A stretch of DNA of 64,000 bases from Erinaceus europaeus. Taxonomy: Eukaryota; Chordata; Mammalia; Eulipotyphla; Erinaceidae. The stretch spans positions 31,798,361 to 31,862,360 of the forward strand of contig NC_080171.1 in the NCBI RefSeq assembly GCF_950295315.1. Reading direction: 5' to 3'. The notes beneath the pieces were generated by a model. It was given only the letters and a program-made list of their open reading frames with translations, had not been told where the DNA came from and made no database searches. The position numbers and the translations under genes were made by a program. This document shows positions 1 to 11,100 of the stretch, in pieces; positions within the stretch are counted from its first letter, which is position 1, and every line of letters begins with the position of its first letter.

Positions 1-62
1 ACTGATTCCATCAACTCATCTATATCTATGTCTGTCCGCATACAGATATTTATTTATTTATT

Positions 63-180
63 TTTACCAGAGCACTGTTCATCTCTGGTTTATGGTTGTG
101 TATAGGATTGAACCCGGGACCTTTGGTGCCTATGGCATGGAGGGTTTTTTGCATAACCATTATGATATTTCCCAGCCCCA
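63..180 (-). repeat. SINE-C
   Basis: Reverse complement of the SINE-C consensus: ACCAGAGCACTG near the left end, a GATTGAACCCGGGACC B-box-like part, and GCATAACCATTATG at the right. It is diverged, so older than the SINE-A copies next to it. Confidence 0.7.
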
Positions 181-197
181 GTTATTTCCTTTTTAAA

Positions 198-418
198 ATT
201 TTTTTAAATATTTATTTATTCCCTTTTGTTGCCCTTGTTGTTTTATTGTTGTAGTTTTTATTGTGTCGTTATTGTTGGATAGGACAGAGAGAAATGGAGA
301 GAGGAGGGGAAGACAGAGAGGGGGAGAGAAAGACAACTGCAGACCTGTTTTACCGCTTGTGAAGCGACTCCCCGGCAAGTGGGGAGCCAGGGGCTCGAAC
401 TGGGATCTTTACGCTGGT
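198..418 (-). repeat. SINE-A
   Basis: Antisense SINE-A whose tail (ATTTATTTATTCCC) faces left. It is flanked by direct repeats AGTTATTTCCTTTTT at 180-194 and 420-434, a target-site duplication. A third copy of this word follows near 447. The head ends early, so the copy is 5' truncated. Confidence 0.8.
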
Positions 419-473
419 TAGTTATTTCCTTTTTTTTTTTTTTATAGTTATTTCCTTTTTAAAAGAGACACCA

Positions 474-750
474 GGGGATAGTGCAGCAGGTTAAGTGCAT
501 GTGGCGCAAAGCTCAAGGACTGGTGTAAGGATCCAAGTTCGAGCCCCTGGCTCCCCACCTGTAGTGGGCTCACAAGCGGTGAAGCAGGTCTGCAGGTGTC
601 TCTCTTTCTCTCTGTCTTCCCCTCCTTTCTCCATTTCTCTCTGTCCTATCCGGTAACAACAACATCAATAACAACAATAATAATACCCACAACAATGATA
701 AAAACAACAAGGACAACAACAAAAAAGGAAAATAAATAATTTTTTTAAAA
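474..750 (+). repeat. SINE-A with 12-bp target duplication
   Basis: Sense SINE-A from a GATAGTGCAGCAGG-like A box to the AAATAAATAATTTTT tail. Direct repeats AAAGAGACACCA flank it at 462-473 and 751-762. Confidence 0.85.
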
Positions 751-1146
751 AAAGAGACACCACAGCTGCTGTTTCCCATGCACTGCTTGAATCTGGGTTG
801 TATACATTACAAAGCAGTACCCTCCCAGGTGAGTACTTTGTCATCCCCTGACATAGAGCTTTATGTGTTTATGAAACAAGTGCATTCTTTCTGTATCTGG
901 GAACTGCCCACCCCTGTTCTCTGTGGCCACAATGCAGTGTTCTCTGGTCACACTTGGGAGTTGTGAGCCAGGTTACCTAACTACCCCAGACTGGTTCACT
1001 GGATCCATGTGTGTGTGTTGAGGGGAGGAGGGGGGAGTGAAGCAAGAGCTATTTTCACTGCTGTCACATAGTAACAAGTAATCCCAGAAGCTCTAGACAG
1101 CTGTCTAAGCTCACCATACTGTTGCCTGAAAAACAGAGAAGCACGT

Positions 1147-1305
1147 GGGGACACAGCATAATAGTATGCAAAATACTTTCATGCTTGAGGCTCTGGTCCC
1201 AGGTTCAATCCTTAGCTCCATCATAAACCAGAGCTGAGCAGTACTTTGTTGTCTCTCTCTTTCTCTCTATCTATTACAAGACAAAACAAAACTAAACAAA
1301 ACAGA
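1147..1305 (+). repeat. SINE-C
   Basis: Sense SINE-C: GCATAATAGTATGCAAAA, CCCAGGTTCAATCC as B box, and ATAAACCAGAGCTGAGCAG before a CT-rich and A-rich end. Confidence 0.75.
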
Positions 1306-1422
1306 AATGCACTCTGCTGTGGGAGAGGTCAGTAAGAATGGCTGTAGGAATGAATACGGAGGGCGAGACTTAGTTAGGATTACACCCCTCCTGCACAGCC
1401 TATTTTTAAAAAAAATGTGGTG

Positions 1423-1652
1423 GTGGGGGAGCACCCTGGGTTAAGCGAATGTAGTGTGAAGCATCCTCTCTGTCTTCCCCTCCTCTCTCGATTTCTCTCT
1501 GTCCTGTCCAAGAACAACAACAGCAATAACAACAACAATAACAACAAAGGAAACAAAATGGAAAAAAATAAATAAAGGCCTCCAGGAGCAGAGGATTCAT
1601 AGTGCAGGGCACTGAGCTCCCAGTGATAACCTTGGAGGCAAAAAAAAAAAAA
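1423..1652 (+). repeat. SINE-Ax, internally deleted
   Basis: Sense long-form SINE-A. The head (CCTGGGTTAAGCG) joins almost directly to the CT-rich part, so the B-box region is deleted. The extension CAGAGGATTCATAGTGCAGG and a poly(A) run close it. Confidence 0.7.
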
Positions 1653-1690
1653 AAGTCTTTCCTGGTGGAGTCAGGTGGTGGTGCACCTGT

Positions 1691-2346
1691 TTTGTTTTTT
1701 TTTTAATTTTTAAATTATCTTTATTTATTTGTTGAATAGAAACAGCCAGAAATTGAGAGGAAGGGGGGAGATACAGAGGTAGGAGACAGAAAGACACCAG
1801 CAGCTGTTGGTATGCATGAGACCCCTTCTGTTTCATTTGGTTTAAATCCCCCCCTGCTTAACACTATTCTATTTACATAACCACTGCATTCTATTTACAT
1901 AACCACTGTTAACAAGCACCACCCTCCCTCCAGGGCATTGGTGGTTGAGTGATAGGATTCTCGCCTGCTCCGCCCCCTCCTTGTCACACTCTGATTTTCA
2001 CCAGTAACTTTTCTCTCCACCCTCTCTATGTCACATCCTGTTTCCACCCTACTTGGCAAGTATATATAAAGACAGCGTTGTGAGTTTTACAGTACTTGAG
2101 TTTAGGTTAGCTCGGCTTAGATTGTGCTGTGTCCTGCATGAATAAAGAGATACTGCCTACAGCTCAACCATGAGTCCCTGGTCGTCTGTTACCCACCCGT
2201 GAAGCCAGCCCGGTGAAAACAACAAGCAGTGCTGCTTCACCACTTGTGAAGCTTCCCCCTGCAGGTGGTGGGGACTAGAGGCTTGAACCCTGGTCCTTGT
2301 GAACTATAACATGTATGCTTAACTAGGTGTGCCACCACCCAGCCCC
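1691..2346 (-). repeat. SINE-B (-), split by a solo LTR
   Basis: Antisense SINE-B: TTATTTGTTGAATAGAAACAG at left and ACCACCCAGCCCCC at right. It is interrupted at 1805-2224 by an LTR. Confidence 0.8.
1805..2224 (+). mobile_element. Solo LTR, ERV2/ERVK-like
   Basis: A 420-bp element starting TGTTGGTATGC and ending ACAACA, flanked by six-base near-repeats AGCAGC (1799-1804) and AGCAGT (2225-2230). It has a TATA-like TATATATAAAG near 2060 and an AATAAA signal near 2142, both on the + strand. No retroviral coding sequence is next to it, so it is a solo LTR. The class is inferred only from the 6-bp duplication. Confidence 0.75.
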
Positions 2347-2554
2347 CAAGCGCACATGTTACAATGTGCAAGGACCCAGGTTCAAGCCCCCAGACTCCAT
2401 TACCTACAGGGGGAAGCTTCACAAGTGGTGAAACAGTGCTGTAGGTGTTTCTCATTCCCTCTCTCTCCCCCTTCTCTCTCAATTTCTGGCTGTCTGTATC
2501 CAATAAACAAATAAAGATAAAAAAACATCTTTTTTTAAAAAAGTCTTTCCTGGC

Positions 2555-2632
2555 TGAGGCTCTGAAGTCCCAGCTTCAGTCCCTGTCACCACCATAAGCC
2601 AGAGGTGAACAGTGCTCTAGTAAAATAAAAAT
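2555..2632 (+). repeat. SINE-C fragment
   Basis: CTGAGGCTCTGAAGTCCCAG through ATAAGCCAGAGGTGAACAGTG matches the 3' half of sense SINE-C. The head is missing. Confidence 0.6.
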
Positions 2633-2883
2633 GAAGAATAAAAAAAGTCTAACATCTACTTTGCCACATTCATGTTAATAATTTTATTATGATGACTTGT
2701 CATGCAAACACAAGCTTAGAAATATCTTTCTTAGCCTATAGACATTGGAAGAATCACCTCCTCCCTTCTCTTCATCCTTTATTCACACTTGCCTTCTCTT
2801 TTGTGCTCTTGGAGCCTCACACAGTGCCCAGCGTGGCATCAATTAATATTTTTGATGATTTTCAATTAAAAATGTAGTTATAT

Positions 2884-3078
2884 ATATATTTATTATTTTT
2901 TTAATAATAGAGACAAGGAGAGATATGGAGAGAGAGAGAGAGAGAGGAGACACCTACAGCACTACTTTCCCACTTGTGAAGCTTCCTCTCAACAGGTGGG
3001 GACCAAGGGCTTGAACTCAGGTCCTTGTACACGGTAGCAACTTGTCTGCTTTACTGACTGTATCACTGCCTGGCCCCT
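2884..3078 (-). repeat. SINE-B
   Basis: Antisense SINE-B with an expanded GA run in its pyrimidine-rich part and a CACTGCCTGGCCCC head at right. Confidence 0.75.
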
Positions 3079-3124
3079 CAGTACCTATTTAACAGTCTGA
3101 ATTGAACATCTGTAAAAAGAAAAG

Positions 3125-3421
3125 TAGGCGCAAAGCTCACAGACCTGTGTAAGGATCCTGGTTAGAGCCCCTGGCTCCCCACGTGCAGGGGGGAGTCACT
3201 TTACAGGCGGTGAAGCAGGTCTGCAGGTGTCTTTCTCTCCCCCTCTCTTATCTTTCCATCTTCTCTTGATTTTTCTCTGTTCTACCCAAAAACAATGACA
3301 CCAGTAACAACAATAATAACAACAACAAAAGATAAACAACAAGGGCAGCAAAAGGGAAAAAATAGCCTCCAGGAGCAGTGGATTCATAGGGCAGGCACTG
3401 AGCCCCAGTGATAACCCTGAA
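3125..3421 (+). repeat. SINE-Ax, 5' truncated
   Basis: Starts inside the tRNA-like head (GGCGCAAAGCTC) and runs through the long-form extension. GAAAAGTAGG lies on both sides (about 3118-3127 and 3422-3431). Confidence 0.8.
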
Positions 3422-3429
3422 GAAAAGTA

Positions 3430-4460
3430 GGAAAAAGACATCCTCTACCCCCAACGCAATCCTACTAAGTGAATCAAGTCATTTTTTTCACTTCTTCCAG
3501 GACCCATACTTGTTTACACTCTTTCATAATTCTACCTTGTAATTCCAGCATAGACTCACTTTTTTCCTCTACTTCTCCCCCCTTCCCTCCTATAACAATG
3601 TGTTACAGACACATTTTATGGTGCTTACAATTTTCAAAATGACTATTATTATTGCTGGGATAATGAGAAGAGATAAATTTAGAAAGCACGCTGAATAATT
3701 CTTAAGGCACAACAGAGAGTGAGCGTGCTTTCAGCACAGGCAACAGGGAGGACTGCTTGCTGCTGCCAAGGCTGTGGACCTCCCTGGGAGAAGCTGCCCT
3801 CTGCTCCAGCCCAGGCCCGCAACATAACCATTGTGCTGTCTCCACAGCCCCTTGAACACCATTTGCAGTGGTGAAACCCTGTTCCAGGAGCTGGATATAC
3901 AGACACTGGACTTGCTCTCAAGGCCTCCCAACCCAGAGTTCCAAAATAAAGGATATTAAATCACTGGCCTCTAACTTTCAGTAATTGCTCCTGGCATTCT
4001 GTCTTTTTTTTTTTTGGCTATTGCATATTTCTTTTTATTGATAGATATTGTCACCTTGCTCCAATAGGGGAAAGCACTTCTTTCATAGAGCCTACGGTTC
4101 AATGACAGTAAGCTCTTGCACTGGGAGATTGACTTGGATATTTGAAGGTGACTGAAGGGGATTCCATGTCAATGGAAAACGCTGCTTTGGCATGAAAAGA
4201 ATCTGGCTCCAGGTGGTCTGGTGGTGAAGTCTGATGTCCTTGCATTTATTTTCTGGTTGAAGTCACCTTAAGCACTGTGATCCTCTGCCTGGGGATATAG
4301 ATTTTGTTAACCTTTCATGTCTTCTCCTGGAGCATAGTTTTCTGATGCCCTGGTGGATACCTCCCAGTGGATCACAAGCAAAAGCCATCGGTGAGGACAA
4401 CATAGCAGCCTGCTTTGTCATCTTCTCTTGTGCCTCTCTGCGTTTGCCATGGTTAATGCT
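3430..4460. other. Unassigned, low-repeat sequence
   Basis: About 1 kb with no repeat family, exon or long ORF I can support. At 3,690-3,960 a moderately GC-rich stretch ends in an AATAAA-like word, so a decayed retrocopy is possible but unproven. The remainder is AT-rich and featureless apart from a short T run near 4,003. Confidence 0.5.
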
Positions 4461-4575
4461 CACTCTTTCCTTCTTCCTTCATTCCTTCCTTTTTTTCTTT
4501 TTTTTCTTTCTTTCTCTTTCCTTCTTTTGCTTTTTCTTTCTCCTTTTCTTTCTTTTATTTGTTCTTTCTCTCATA
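4460..4575. repeat. Pyrimidine-rich low-complexity tract
   Basis: About 115 bases almost entirely T and C on the + strand (TTCC and TTTC units). Confidence 0.8.
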
Positions 4576-4591
4576 TCAGGAGTCACTTTGT

Positions 4592-4788
4592 AAAATTATT
4601 TATTGATTATTTATCCATTTATTGCATAGAGACAAAGAGAAACTGAGATGGAAGGGGGAGGGAGAGAAGGAGAGAGAAAGAGAGATACCTGCAACAATGC
4701 TTCACTATTCACGAAACTTTCTCCCTGCAGGTGGGGATGGGAAACTTGAACTTTGTACACTCAGCTGAGTGTACCACCACCTGTCCCT
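4592..4788 (-). repeat. SINE-B
   Basis: Antisense SINE-B: TTATTTATCCATTTATTGCATAG at left, CTGCAGGTGGGGA in the middle and ACCACCTGTCCC at right. Confidence 0.75.
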
Positions 4789-4889
4789 GATTAGTACTAT
4801 TTCATCATTCCTCTCCTCTACTTTCCTTCCAACATTGATAACAAATTATTTTTTGCTAAATTATGTATTTACATATATATATGGAGAGA

Positions 4890-5002
4890 GAGAGAGAGAC
4901 CAACTGCTGAGCAATAGCTTATGGTGGTACTGGGGATTGAACCTGGGGTCTCAAAGTCTCAGACATGAAAGTCTTTTTGCATAGCCATGATGCAGTCTCT
5001 CC
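4890..5002 (-). repeat. SINE-C variant
   Basis: Antisense: TGAGCAATAGCTTATGGTGG, GGATTGAACCTGGGG and TTTTTGCATAGCCATGATG. A GA run adjoins its left side. Confidence 0.6.
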
Positions 5003-5155
5003 AGTTCTGATAATCAAATTCAAGTAGCAAAGGATGACACATCTCAGAAGCTACTTGTCATAAATGCTAGTTACATGCTCACTCTTCTTCTAGTTTATAG
5101 CTATGCCTCTACCTTCTGAGTGAAGAAGCCTGAAGTTGTCTTCAGTTCTTAAATT

Positions 5156-5765
5156 TTTAAAAAAATTATCTTTATTTATTTATTGGATAGAGACAGCCAT
5201 ATATTTGTCGGGCAGCCCCCCTACTCTGCTCCATGGCTGATACTATGGTCTATTTGTATAATCATTGTTTTGCCTGAGACCTGCCCTGCCTGCAGGGTAT
5301 TAATTAATCCCGCCAGTTAAAACCTTCACAACAGTTGCTATGGAAGCTTTCTACCTTCCCGCTCTTTCCTATTCTTCAACCCCTTTCCTAGCCATTTCCT
5401 TTTCTGACTTGCCACTTCCAGTTAAAGATATGTATAAAGGCGTTGTCTCTGATCAATAAAGACACATTGTGTTCCCGCTCTGCCACAACTTCCTGGTTCC
5501 TCTCCCGCATCTCTGAGTAAGCAGTGGCCCAGGTTGGCTCCGGTCAAGTTCTCTCCAACCCAGAGAGCACGTGCCTGGGAAGAAACACCCTCATGATAGC
5601 TCAGCATATATCAAGAGGGAAGGGGAAAACAGAGAGGGAGACAGAGAGACATCTGTTTTACCACTTGTAAAGCTTTGCCCTTGCAGGTGGGAATTGGGGC
5701 CTCCAACCTGGGCCCTTGCACATTGTAACATGTGCACTCAACCAGGTGCACACCTAGCCCCTCAA
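5156..5765 (-). repeat. SINE-B split by a solo LTR
   Basis: Antisense SINE-B arms at 5156-5205 and about 5607-5765 surround an LTR. The arms join in register at the AGACAGCCA / CAAGAGGGAAG part of the family. Confidence 0.8.
5206..5606 (+). mobile_element. Solo LTR, ERV2/ERVK-like
   Basis: A 401-bp element from TGTCGGGCAGCC to TCAGCA, with six-base flanks TATATT (5200-5205) and TATATC (5607-5612). TATAAAGG lies near 5432 and AATAAAG near 5455 on the + strand. It shares CTATTT...ATAATCATTGTTTTGCC with the LTR near 21,640, so the two are related subfamilies. Confidence 0.75.
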
Positions 5766-6519
5766 ATTGTCTTCATTCTATTGGTATTTCCTGAATATCC
5801 AGTTAGATTGTTCTATCAGAGTTTGCCTGAATATTTCAGGCTGTCTCGGACCAGGAGCACTTGACTTCATCTGCTTATTTACTCCCTTATTGTCTAAATA
5901 AATAACAGTGACTTGTTACCAGGCATGAGTGAGGCTGGGAAGATGCACAACACATGGCTCATATCTTGCAAAGCTCAGGGTGCTGGGAAGGGTGGGCACA
6001 TATACAGTCAGACTTGATGCAGCAGAGCGAACACTGTTAGGTAGCTATGTCTGAGCCATATGGATGCATGGATGGAAGAATGGCAGGTGGAGCTCTTCCT
6101 AGGTTATGTTCCTTTTTTCCTTTCTCTGTGGCAAGGGCTATATTTCCTGCTGTAGTTATTGCTCGTCTCTCTAACATTGTCGGTCTCAACCGTGGACTGG
6201 CTTTGGCTAATTAAATGCTGTGTATTATTTTTATGTATTTGGGGGTCTGTTATGTTCTTTCCTTTGGTCCTTGGTCATGACAACCAGCAAATATTTCAGG
6301 TCATTATGTCAATCTGGGTTCTCATGTGAAGATGACATGTCCCTTTATGTCTTTTCTCTTTGTCTTCTAACGTATGTTTATATTAGAAGCAAAATTTGAA
6401 AGCTCCTGTCAGAGTAAGTTATTTTAATTGTCAGGAGCAGCTTTCAACAAATCTCCAAGGTGAGGACTACTTATAAAGAGAAAAAAAAATCCTCACTTAA
6501 CTCACACATAAAGATTATT
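5766..6519. other. Unassigned intergenic sequence
   Basis: About 750 bp with no recognisable repeat, RNA gene or exon. Confidence 0.5.
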
Positions 6520-6525
6520 ATTATT

Positions 6526-6822
6526 GGGGGCCAGGTGGTGGTGCACAGGTTAAGTGCACATAGTACGAAGTGCAGGGACCCCAGTCTCCCCACCTGCAGG
6601 GGGGGGGGTCGCTTCACAAGCAGTGAAGCAAGTTTGCAGGTGTCTTTCTCTCCCCCTCTCTGTCTTCCCTTCCTCTCTCAATTTCTCTCTGTCCTATCCA
6701 ACAACAACAGCAGAAGCAACAACAACAATAATAATATCAGCAACAACAATGGAAAACAGATGGCTGCCAGGAGCAGTGGATTCATAGTGCAGGCACTGAA
6801 CCCCGGCGATAACCCTGGAGGC
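6526..6822 (+). repeat. SINE-Ax
   Basis: Sense long-form SINE-A ending CCTGGAGGCAAAAAATT. ATTATTATT on both sides is a possible target duplication but is simple sequence. The A box has drifted to a SINE-B-like GGTGGTGCAC. Confidence 0.75.
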
Positions 6823-6889
6823 AAAAAATTATTATTATTAATATTATTTATTTATTGGATAGATACAGAGAGAAATTGAGAAGGAAAAG

Positions 6890-6927
<38 letters not shown>

Positions 6928-8182
6928 CACACACACACATGCAGCACTCTACTGACTGTGAAGCTTTGCCCCCACAGGGGGGACCAAGGGCTTGAACCTC
7001 GGTGTTTGTGCATGATAGTGATAGGGAATTTCCAAAATTTTAGCCTCAGAGTATGTGCTTATAATATGATTGTGGTGTGTTTGTAAGAAGGCCTCAACAC
7101 AGAACAGAATAACTGAGAATAAAAGAGTTAAGAGTGAGTAGAAAGACTGAATATGTGTCAAAATTTTTGAGATGGTGCAGGTGGTAGTGTAGAAAGTAAA
7201 AAAAGTGAAAACAAAATCAAGACAGAGAAAGTCAGGCAGAACTTTATAAGCAGAGGGCCAAGAAAGTAAGATGTTTGATATAGAAAAAGCAAACATGCCA
7301 ACCTGTATCTATAGTAACCAAGGTTACTGCCATATTTTGTCTTTAACTGCTTGTCAAGTCAGCTTCTGTAACCCTGGCTAAGCCTCTGCCTTCCTAAAAG
7401 TGAACACCCCCACCACCCAGTGGTGAATCTTTTTTTAAAATTTTTTAATTATTTATTTATTTAAGAAAGGATTAATTAACAAAACCATAGGGTAGGAGGG
7501 GTACAACTCCACACAATTCCCACCGCCCAATCTCCATATCCCACCCCCTCCCCCGATAGCTTTCCCATTCTCTATCCCTCTGGGAGCATGGACCCAGGGT
7601 CATTGAGGGTTGCAGAAGGTAGAAGGTCTGGCTTCTGTAATTGCTTCCTCGCTGAACATGGGCGTTGACTGGTCGGTCCATACTCCCAGTCTGCCTCTCT
7701 CTTTCCCTAGTAGGATGGGTCTCTGGGGAAGCTGAGCTCCAGGACACATTGGTGGTGTCTTCAATCCAGGGAAGTCTGGCCGGCATCCTGATGACACCTG
7801 GAACCTGGTGACTGAAAAGAGAGTTAACATACAAAGCCAAACAAATTGTTGAACAATCATGGACCCAAAGCTTGGAAAAGTGGAGAGGAAGTATTAGGGA
7901 GGTACTCACTGCAAACTCTAGTATACTTCTGCTTTCTTACTTTGGTGCCATACTCCAAACTCAGTCAATTTCTGCTTTGCGTTTCTACTTCTTTTTTTTT
8001 TTTTACATGCATAACATTCCCCAAATTCCCATTTAGCAATACAACCCCCACTATTTCATTCATCGTTTTTCATGGACCTGTATTCTCCCCACCCACCCAC
8101 CCACCCCAGAGTCTTTTACTTTGGTGTAATACTCCAATTCCATTTCAGGTTCGACTTGTGTTTTCTTTTCTAATCTTGTTTT

Positions 8183-11100
8183 TCAACTTCGGCCTGAGAG
8201 TGAGATCATCCCATATTCATCCTTCTGTTTCTGACTTATTTCACTCAACATGATTTTTTCAAGGTCCATCCAAGATCGGCTGAAAACGGTGAAGTCACCA
8301 TTTTTTACAGCTGAGTAGTATTACATTGTGTATATATACCACAACTTGCTCAGCCACTCATCTGTTGTTGGACACCTGGGTTGCTTCCAGGTTTTGGCTA
8401 TTACAAATTGTGCTGCCAAGAACATATGTGTACACAGATCTTTTTGGATGGATGTGTTGGGTTCCTTAGGATATATCCCCAGGAGGGGAATTGCAGGGTC
8501 AGAGGGTAGGTCCATTTCTAGCCTTCGGAGAGTTCTCCAGACTGTTCTCCACAGGGGTTGGACCAATTGACATTCCCACCAGCAGTGCAGGAGGGTTCCT
8601 TTGACCCCACACCCTCTCCAGCATTTGCTGCTGTTACCTTTTCTGATGTGTGATATTCTCACAGGAGTGAAGTGATATCTCATTGTTGTCTTGATTTGCA
8701 TTTCTCTGACAATCAGAGACTTGGAGCATTTTTTCATGTGTTTCTCGGCCTTTTGGATCTCTTCTGTGGTGAATATTCTGTCCAATTCCTCCCCCCATTT
8801 TTGGATGGGGTTATTTGTTGTCTTGTTGTTGAGTCTGGTAAGCTCTTTGTATATGTTGGTTATTAAACTCTTATCTGGTGCATGGCATGTAAAGATCTTC
8901 TCCCATTCTGTGAGGGGTCTCTTGATTTGGGTAGTGGTTTCTTTTGCTGTGAAGAAGCTTTTTAATTTGATGTAGTTCCATAGGTTTATACTTGCCTTAG
9001 TCTTCCTTGTAATTGGATTCGTTTCATTGAAAATGTCTTTAAAATTTATGCGGAAAAAAGTTCTTCCAATATTTTCCTCTAAGTATCTGATAGTTTCTGG
9101 TCTAACATCCAAGTCCTTGATCCACTTGGAATTTACTTTTGTATTTGGTGAAATACAGTGATTCAGCTTCATTCTTCTGCATGTTTCAACCCATTGTTTC
9201 CAACACCATTTGTTGAAGAGACTCTGCTTTCCCCATGTAATAGTCTGGGCCCCTTTGTCAAAGATTAGATGTCCATAGGTGTGGGGCCTCATTTCTGGGC
9301 TCTCATTTCTATTCCACTGGTCAGTGTGTCTGTTCATGTTCCAGTACCAAGCAGTTTTGATGACAATGGCCCTATAATATAGTTTGAGATCTGGCAGTGT
9401 GATGCCTCCAGTTCTGTTCTTTTTTCTCAAGATTGTTTTGGCAATTCTAGGTCTTTTCTGGTTCCAGATAAACATTTGTAGCATTTGTTCTATTCTCCTA
9501 AAAAATGTGCTTGGGATCTTGATGGGGATAGCATTAAATTTGTAGATGGCTCTGGGTAATATATTCATTTTGATGATGTTAATTCTTCCAACCCATGAGC
9601 ATGGAATATCTTTCCACTTCTTTGTGTCTTTTTCAATTTCTTTGAGTAGTGACTCATAATTTTCAGTATACAAGTCTTTCACTTCTTTGGTTAGGTTTAT
9701 TCCTAGATATTTTATTGTTTTTGTTGCTATAGAAAAAGGAACTGATTTCTGGATTTCAATTTCTTCTAACTTAGTGTTTGCATAGAGGAATGCCACTGAC
9801 TTTTGAATGTTAATTTTATAGCCTGACACATTACTGTATTGCCTGATGATTTCCAAAAGCTTCTTGCTAGATTTCTTAGGTTTTTCCATGTATACTATCA
9901 TGTCATCTGCAAATAAGGAGAGTTTGACTTCTTCTCTTCCAATCTGTATTCCTTTAATTCCTTGCTCCTGCCTGATTGCTATGGCAAGAACTTCCAACAC
10001 TATGTTGAATAGTAATGGTGATAGTGGGCAGCCCTGTCTAGTACCTGATCTGAGGGGAAATGCTTCCAGTTTTTCACCATTGAGTATGATGTTGGCTGTA
10101 GGTTTGCTATATATAGACTCCACTATCTTCAGGAATTTTCCATCTATTCTTATTTTTTGTAGTGTTTTGATCATAAAGGGATGTTGTATTTTGTCAAAGG
10201 CTTTCTCTGCATCTATTGATATGACCATGTGGTTTTTGGTCTTGCTTTTGTTGATGTGGTGGATCACATTGATTGATTTACGTATATTAAACCAACCTTG
10301 CATGCCTGGGATAAACCCTACTTGGTCATGATGAACAATCTTTTTGATATACTGCTGTATCCGGTTGGCTAGAATTTTGTTCAATATTTTCGCATCTATG
10401 TTCATCAGAGATATTGGTCTGTAGTTTTCTTTTTTGGTTGTGTCCCTGTCTACTTTTGGTATCAGCGTGATGTTGGCTTCATAGAAGCTGGCAGGGAGTA
10501 TTCCAGTGTCTTCAATCTTCTGGAAGACTTTTAAAAGTAGAGGTATTAGTTCTTCTTTGAAAGTTTTGTAGAATTCATTTGTAAAACCATCTGGTCCAGG
10601 ACTTTTATTTTTGGGAAGATTTTTGATAACTGTTTCAATTTCATTAGCTGTGATGGGCCTGTTCATGTTATCCACTTCCTCTTTACTTAGTTTTGGAAGT
10701 TGGTAGGTATCTAGGAAATCATTCATTTCTTCCAGGTTCTCTAACTTGGTGGCATATAGTTGTTCATAGAAGCCTCGCATGATATGTTGAATTTCTGCAG
10801 TGTCTGTTGTGATATCTCCTCTTTCATTTACTATCCGATTTATTTGGGTCTTCTCCCTTTTTTGTTTTGTGAGTCTGGCTAAAGGTTTGTCGATTTTGTT
10901 TACTCTTTCGAAGAACCAACATTTACTTTCATTGAACTTTTGTATGGTTTTCCTATTCTCAATGTTATTTATTTCTGCCCTAACTTTAGTAATTTCTGTC
11001 CTTCTGGTTGCTTTAGGGTTCCTTTGTTGTTCTTCTTCTAGGTCTTTAAGATGTGCAATCAGGCTGTTTATTTGTGCCTTTTCTTGTTTCCTAATGTGTG

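Larger units (their letters stand above)
1666..2540 (+). repeat. SINE-B (+), split by a nested insertion
   Basis: The head of a sense SINE-B (1666-1690) and its body (about 2347-2540, ending in AATAAACAAATAAAG) are separated by an antisense SINE-B that itself holds an LTR. AAGTCTTTCCTGG at 1653-1665 and 2541-2553 flanks the whole block, so the outer SINE arrived first. Confidence 0.8.

Noticed and set aside
193..378. Many 60-140-codon frames over SINEs, some on both strands
   Set aside because: They follow the CT-rich and AAC-rich parts of SINE-A and SINE-B (poly-Leu, poly-Asn, poly-Cys) and change frame between copies.
474..750. Possible functional tRNA genes at SINE heads
   Set aside because: A-box and B-box words are present but no complete cloverleaf or acceptor stem is. 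They are tRNA-derived SINE promoters.
5206..5606. Intact endogenous retrovirus beside the LTRs
   Set aside because: No gag, pro, pol or env-like frame adjoins any LTR. All are solo.
7472..7909. Recurrent 70-175-codon frames in L1-A 3' UTRs (also near 14.6 and 41.5 kb)
   Set aside because: They recur only because the UTR itself is repeated. They have no conserved start and lie outside L1 ORFs.
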